DNA from: Flavobacteriaceae bacterium UBA3078
GTDB taxonomy: Bacteria; Bacteroidota; Bacteroidia; Flavobacteriales; Flavobacteriaceae
Reading direction: 5' to 3'
Assembly: GCA_002366675.1 (NCBI GenBank)
Contig: DFBO01000030.1
Location: forward strand, 8,605-16,176
DNA: 7,572 nucleotides
Below are positions 6,271 through 7,572 of this stretch, one piece after another (within the stretch, counting starts at the first letter, position 1; every line of letters starts with the position of its first letter). The notes under the pieces were generated by a model. The model had not been told where the DNA came from. It did no database searches and was given only the letters and a program-made list of their open reading frames with translations. The translations under genes and the position numbers were made by a program.

Positions 6271-6603
6271 ATGAATACGTTAAGAAACAAAGTGCAGTTA
6301 ATTGGTAACCTAGGAAAAGATCCAGAAATCATCAATCTTGAATCAGGAAAAACATTAGCCAAGTTTGCAATTGCAACAAATGAAAGTTATAAAAATGCTA
6401 AAGGCGAAAAAATAACAGACACACAATGGCATAATGTGGTTGCTTGGGGGAAAACAGCAGAAATTATAGAAAAATATGTAACCAAAGGAAAAGAAGTTGC
6501 TATAGAAGGAAAATTAACTTCTAGAAGTTATGAAACTAAAGAAGGTGAGAAACGTTACATTACTGAAGTTGTTTGTAATGAATTATTGATGTTGGGGAAA
6601 TAA
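6271..6603 (+). CDS. ssb: Single-stranded DNA-binding protein, short form
   Basis: This 110-residue protein is an OB-fold SSB. Family hallmarks are the N-terminus NTLRNKVQLIGNLGKDPE (2-19), the strand LAKFAIATNESY (29-40), the aromatic DNA-contact segment DTQWHNVVAWGKTAE (50-64), VTKGKEVAIEGKL (70-82) and a final strand YITEVVCNELLML. It stops at the end of the OB domain and lacks the acidic tail ending in DDDIPF that recruits repair proteins to E. coli SSB. Short forms like this are, from memory, common in Bacteroidota alongside a longer SSB. It binds ssDNA, probably as an oligomer, in replication, repair or competence. It is a single-gene unit divergent from the methyltransferase-like gene and closed by a terminator. 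Confidence 0.93.
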   Translation: MNTLRNKVQLIGNLGKDPEIINLESGKTLAKFAIATNESYKNAKGEKITDTQWHNVVAWGKTAEIIEKYVTKGKEVAIEGKLTSRSYETKEGEKRYITEVVCNELLMLGK

Positions 6604-6623
6604 GAGCCTATTATCAGTAAATT

Positions 6624-6651
6624 AAAGAGCAGCTTAATAGCTGCTCTTTTT
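6624..6651 (+). terminator. Rho-independent terminator after ssb, probably bidirectional
   Basis: AAAGAGCAGC (6624-6633) and GCTGCTCTTT (6640-6649) form a perfect 10-bp stem with the 6-base loop TTAATA, and the run of Ts continues to 6651. It starts 20 bp after the ssb stop. The dsrE2-like gene converges from the other side and ends 18 bp away, so the same hairpin can stop both transcripts, although the T-run on the minus strand is interrupted. Confidence 0.88.
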
Positions 6652-6669
6652 ATTCTAAATGTATTTACT

Positions 6670-7143
6670 TTATATAAATAATAACTGACAGCCTTCCTGG
6701 TCTGCTCTGCTATAAAAATCACCAATAGTAAGAATGCCATCTAATTCGTCAATCAAATCTTCACGTTTTAAATGAAACATATCTACGGCTAATTTGCAAG
6801 CCCAAAGTTTACATCCAGAATCAGATAAAATTTCTAGAAATTCACCAATAGGAGGCATATCTAATTTTTCCATTTCTTTCTTCATCATTTTAGTAGCTAA
6901 TGCTTCAACACCTGGAAGACCACCTAACATGGTAGGCATATGCATGCCAGGATTACCTACAGTTGCAACACGTAAATGCTCTAACTTTTTCTTTTGAATC
7001 GCTTCTAACCCAAAGAATGTGAAAAATATTTCAGATTCAATCCCTTCCATTCTTGCTCCATTTGCCATTACAAATGCAGCATAGGCATTTTCAATGGTCG
7101 CTTTCGATAAAATGAAAAGCATTTTTTTAACTTTTGTGCTCAT
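6670..7143 (-). CDS. DsrE/DsrF/DrsH-like family protein (DsrE2 type)
   Basis: This 157-residue protein belongs to the DsrE2 branch of the DsrE/DsrF family of small sulfur-carrier proteins. Visible hallmarks are the N-terminal strand MLFILSKATIENAYAAFVMA (8-27), EIFFTFFGLEAI (38-49), the MPTMLGGLPG loop (69-78), the cysteine region SGCKLWACKLAVDMF (C111 and C116), and a C-terminal EGCQLLFI with C152. C111 or C116 is the likely persulfide-carrying residue. No signal peptide is present, so it acts in the cytoplasm. It begins 12 bp after the TusE-like gene, an arrangement that implies sulfur handover between the two. In sulfur oxidisers such proteins pass sulfane sulfur among rhodanese, TusA and DsrC-like partners; here the direction of flow and final acceptor are unknown. 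Length is normal and the family call is firm. Confidence 0.88.
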   Translation of the reverse strand: MSTKVKKMLFILSKATIENAYAAFVMANGARMEGIESEIFFTFFGLEAIQKKKLEHLRVATVGNPGMHMPTMLGGLPGVEALATKMMKKEMEKLDMPPIGEFLEILSDSGCKLWACKLAVDMFHLKREDLIDELDGILTIGDFYSRADQEGCQLLFI

Positions 7144-7155
7144 AATTTCTTGTTT

Positions 7156-7464
7156 TTAAATACAACTTTTTGGTTTTGGAATACCTGCAATTTTTGTAGA
7201 TATCTTTAATGGACCTCCTGGAAATAAATTATAGAATTCTTTTATATCAACAACACCACTTTTCTTAATGCCTCGTATAGAAAGCGGTTCTTCGTTTTTG
7301 TGCTTTTCTTGTAAATATTCTACAACTTCATAATGTCTTTCCGTCATCACAACATTACATTCGCCTGCAATACATTCACAAACTTCTCGATCCCATTGTG
7401 CAAACTCTACTAAATACCCTTCTTCGTTGACGTCAATTTCACGATTTGCTATTATTTTTTTCAT
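7156..7464 (-). CDS. TusE/DsrC/DsvC-family sulfur relay protein with one terminal cysteine
   Basis: This 102-residue protein fits the DsrC/TusE family: VNEEGYLVEFAQWDREV (12-28), MTERHYEVVEYLQEKH (40-55), the P-x-x-x-R segment PLSIRGIKK (60-68), FYNLFPGGP (77-85) and the C-terminal arm KIAGIPKPKSCI (91-102). The penultimate cysteine C101 (CysA) is kept. The second redox cysteine of DsrC (CysB), expected 11 residues earlier, is T90. By known family rules this is the TusE-like, persulfide-relay form, not the DsrAB-linked trisulfide form. Unusually, C29, C31 and C36 form a second cysteine cluster (CECIAGEC). It sits between an unidentified upstream gene (26 bp gap) and the dsrE2-like gene (12 bp gap), clearly one operon. 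I leave the symbol blank because the tRNA-thiolation role of TusE is not shown here. Confidence 0.85.
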   Translation of the reverse strand: MKKIIANREIDVNEEGYLVEFAQWDREVCECIAGECNVVMTERHYEVVEYLQEKHKNEEPLSIRGIKKSGVVDIKEFYNLFPGGPLKISTKIAGIPKPKSCI

Positions 7465-7490
7465 TTTTTTTAAGTGTTTAATTAAGTTGT

Positions 7491-7572
7491 TTATTCGAAA
7501 TTCTTTCCTTTTTCAGACATGGTAGCGGATACAAATGGAATGTGAATCCCTTTAATAAGCATGTTCCAATAA
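7491..7572 (-). CDS. C-terminus of an unidentified protein, cut by the window edge
   Basis: A frame entering from the right edge gives 26 residues, starting YWNMLIKGIHIPFV and ending in MSEKGKNFE, then TAA at 7493-7491. The TusE-like gene starts 26 bp later on the same strand with no terminator between, so this looks like the upstream member of the sulfur-relay operon. The fragment has a hydrophobic start and a charged end, but I cannot assign a family from it. A flavin-dependent sulfide oxidoreductase would fit the neighbourhood; that is only a guess. Confidence 0.5.
   Translation of the reverse strand, partial: YWNMLIKGIHIPFVSATMSEKGKNFE

Noticed and set aside
7156..7464. True DsrC of dissimilatory sulfite reductase
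   Set aside because: CysB is replaced by T90 and no dsrAB genes are visible.

Overview
The window looks like chromosomal DNA of a Bacteroidota member, most likely Flavobacteriaceae. The DNA is AT-rich. Start codons lack clear Shine-Dalgarno sequences. A good match to the Bacteroidota promoter element TAnnTTTG lies upstream of norC. A secreted DUF6265-type protein is present, and the protein sequences read as flavobacterial. The taxonomic call is inference from composition and family memory.

Layout. Positions 1-4292 (minus strand) hold a cytochrome c-dependent nitric oxide reductase operon in the order norC, norB, norQ, norD; norD runs off the left edge. NorC (membrane-anchored cytochrome c) and NorB (heme b/b3-FeB catalytic subunit) form the enzyme that reduces NO to N2O. 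NorQ (CbbQ-type AAA+ ATPase) and NorD (von Willebrand A protein) are the maturation pair needed to make it active. A promoter-like region upstream of norC has a 14-bp palindrome of CRP/FNR-family geometry about 40 bp upstream of the predicted transcription start. A long stem-loop ending in a U-tract lies between norB and norQ.

Positions 4445-6170 (minus strand) hold small accessory genes: a zinc-ribbon protein of unknown role, a truncated DUF6265-like secreted protein whose 3' end is fused to the decayed remnant of a GNAT acetyltransferase, and a spermidine-synthase-like methyltransferase-fold protein. Divergent from these is ssb (plus strand, 6271-6603), a short single-stranded DNA-binding protein closed by a strong bidirectional terminator.

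Positions 6670-7572 (minus strand) are the end of a sulfur-transfer operon: the C-terminus of an unidentified gene, a TusE/DsrC-like protein with only the terminal cysteine, and a DsrE2-like protein. Together these suggest sulfur trafficking through protein persulfides, but the rest of the operon is outside the window.

Most of the window is ordinary for a denitrifying or NO-detoxifying flavobacterium. The most interesting points are the norC promoter architecture, the norB-norQ stem-loop together with the non-ATG start of norQ, the DUF6265/GNAT fusion scar, the 10-bp-phased repeats before the methyltransferase-like gene, and the unusual cysteine pattern of the TusE-like protein. I did not find convincing evidence of a wholly new system.
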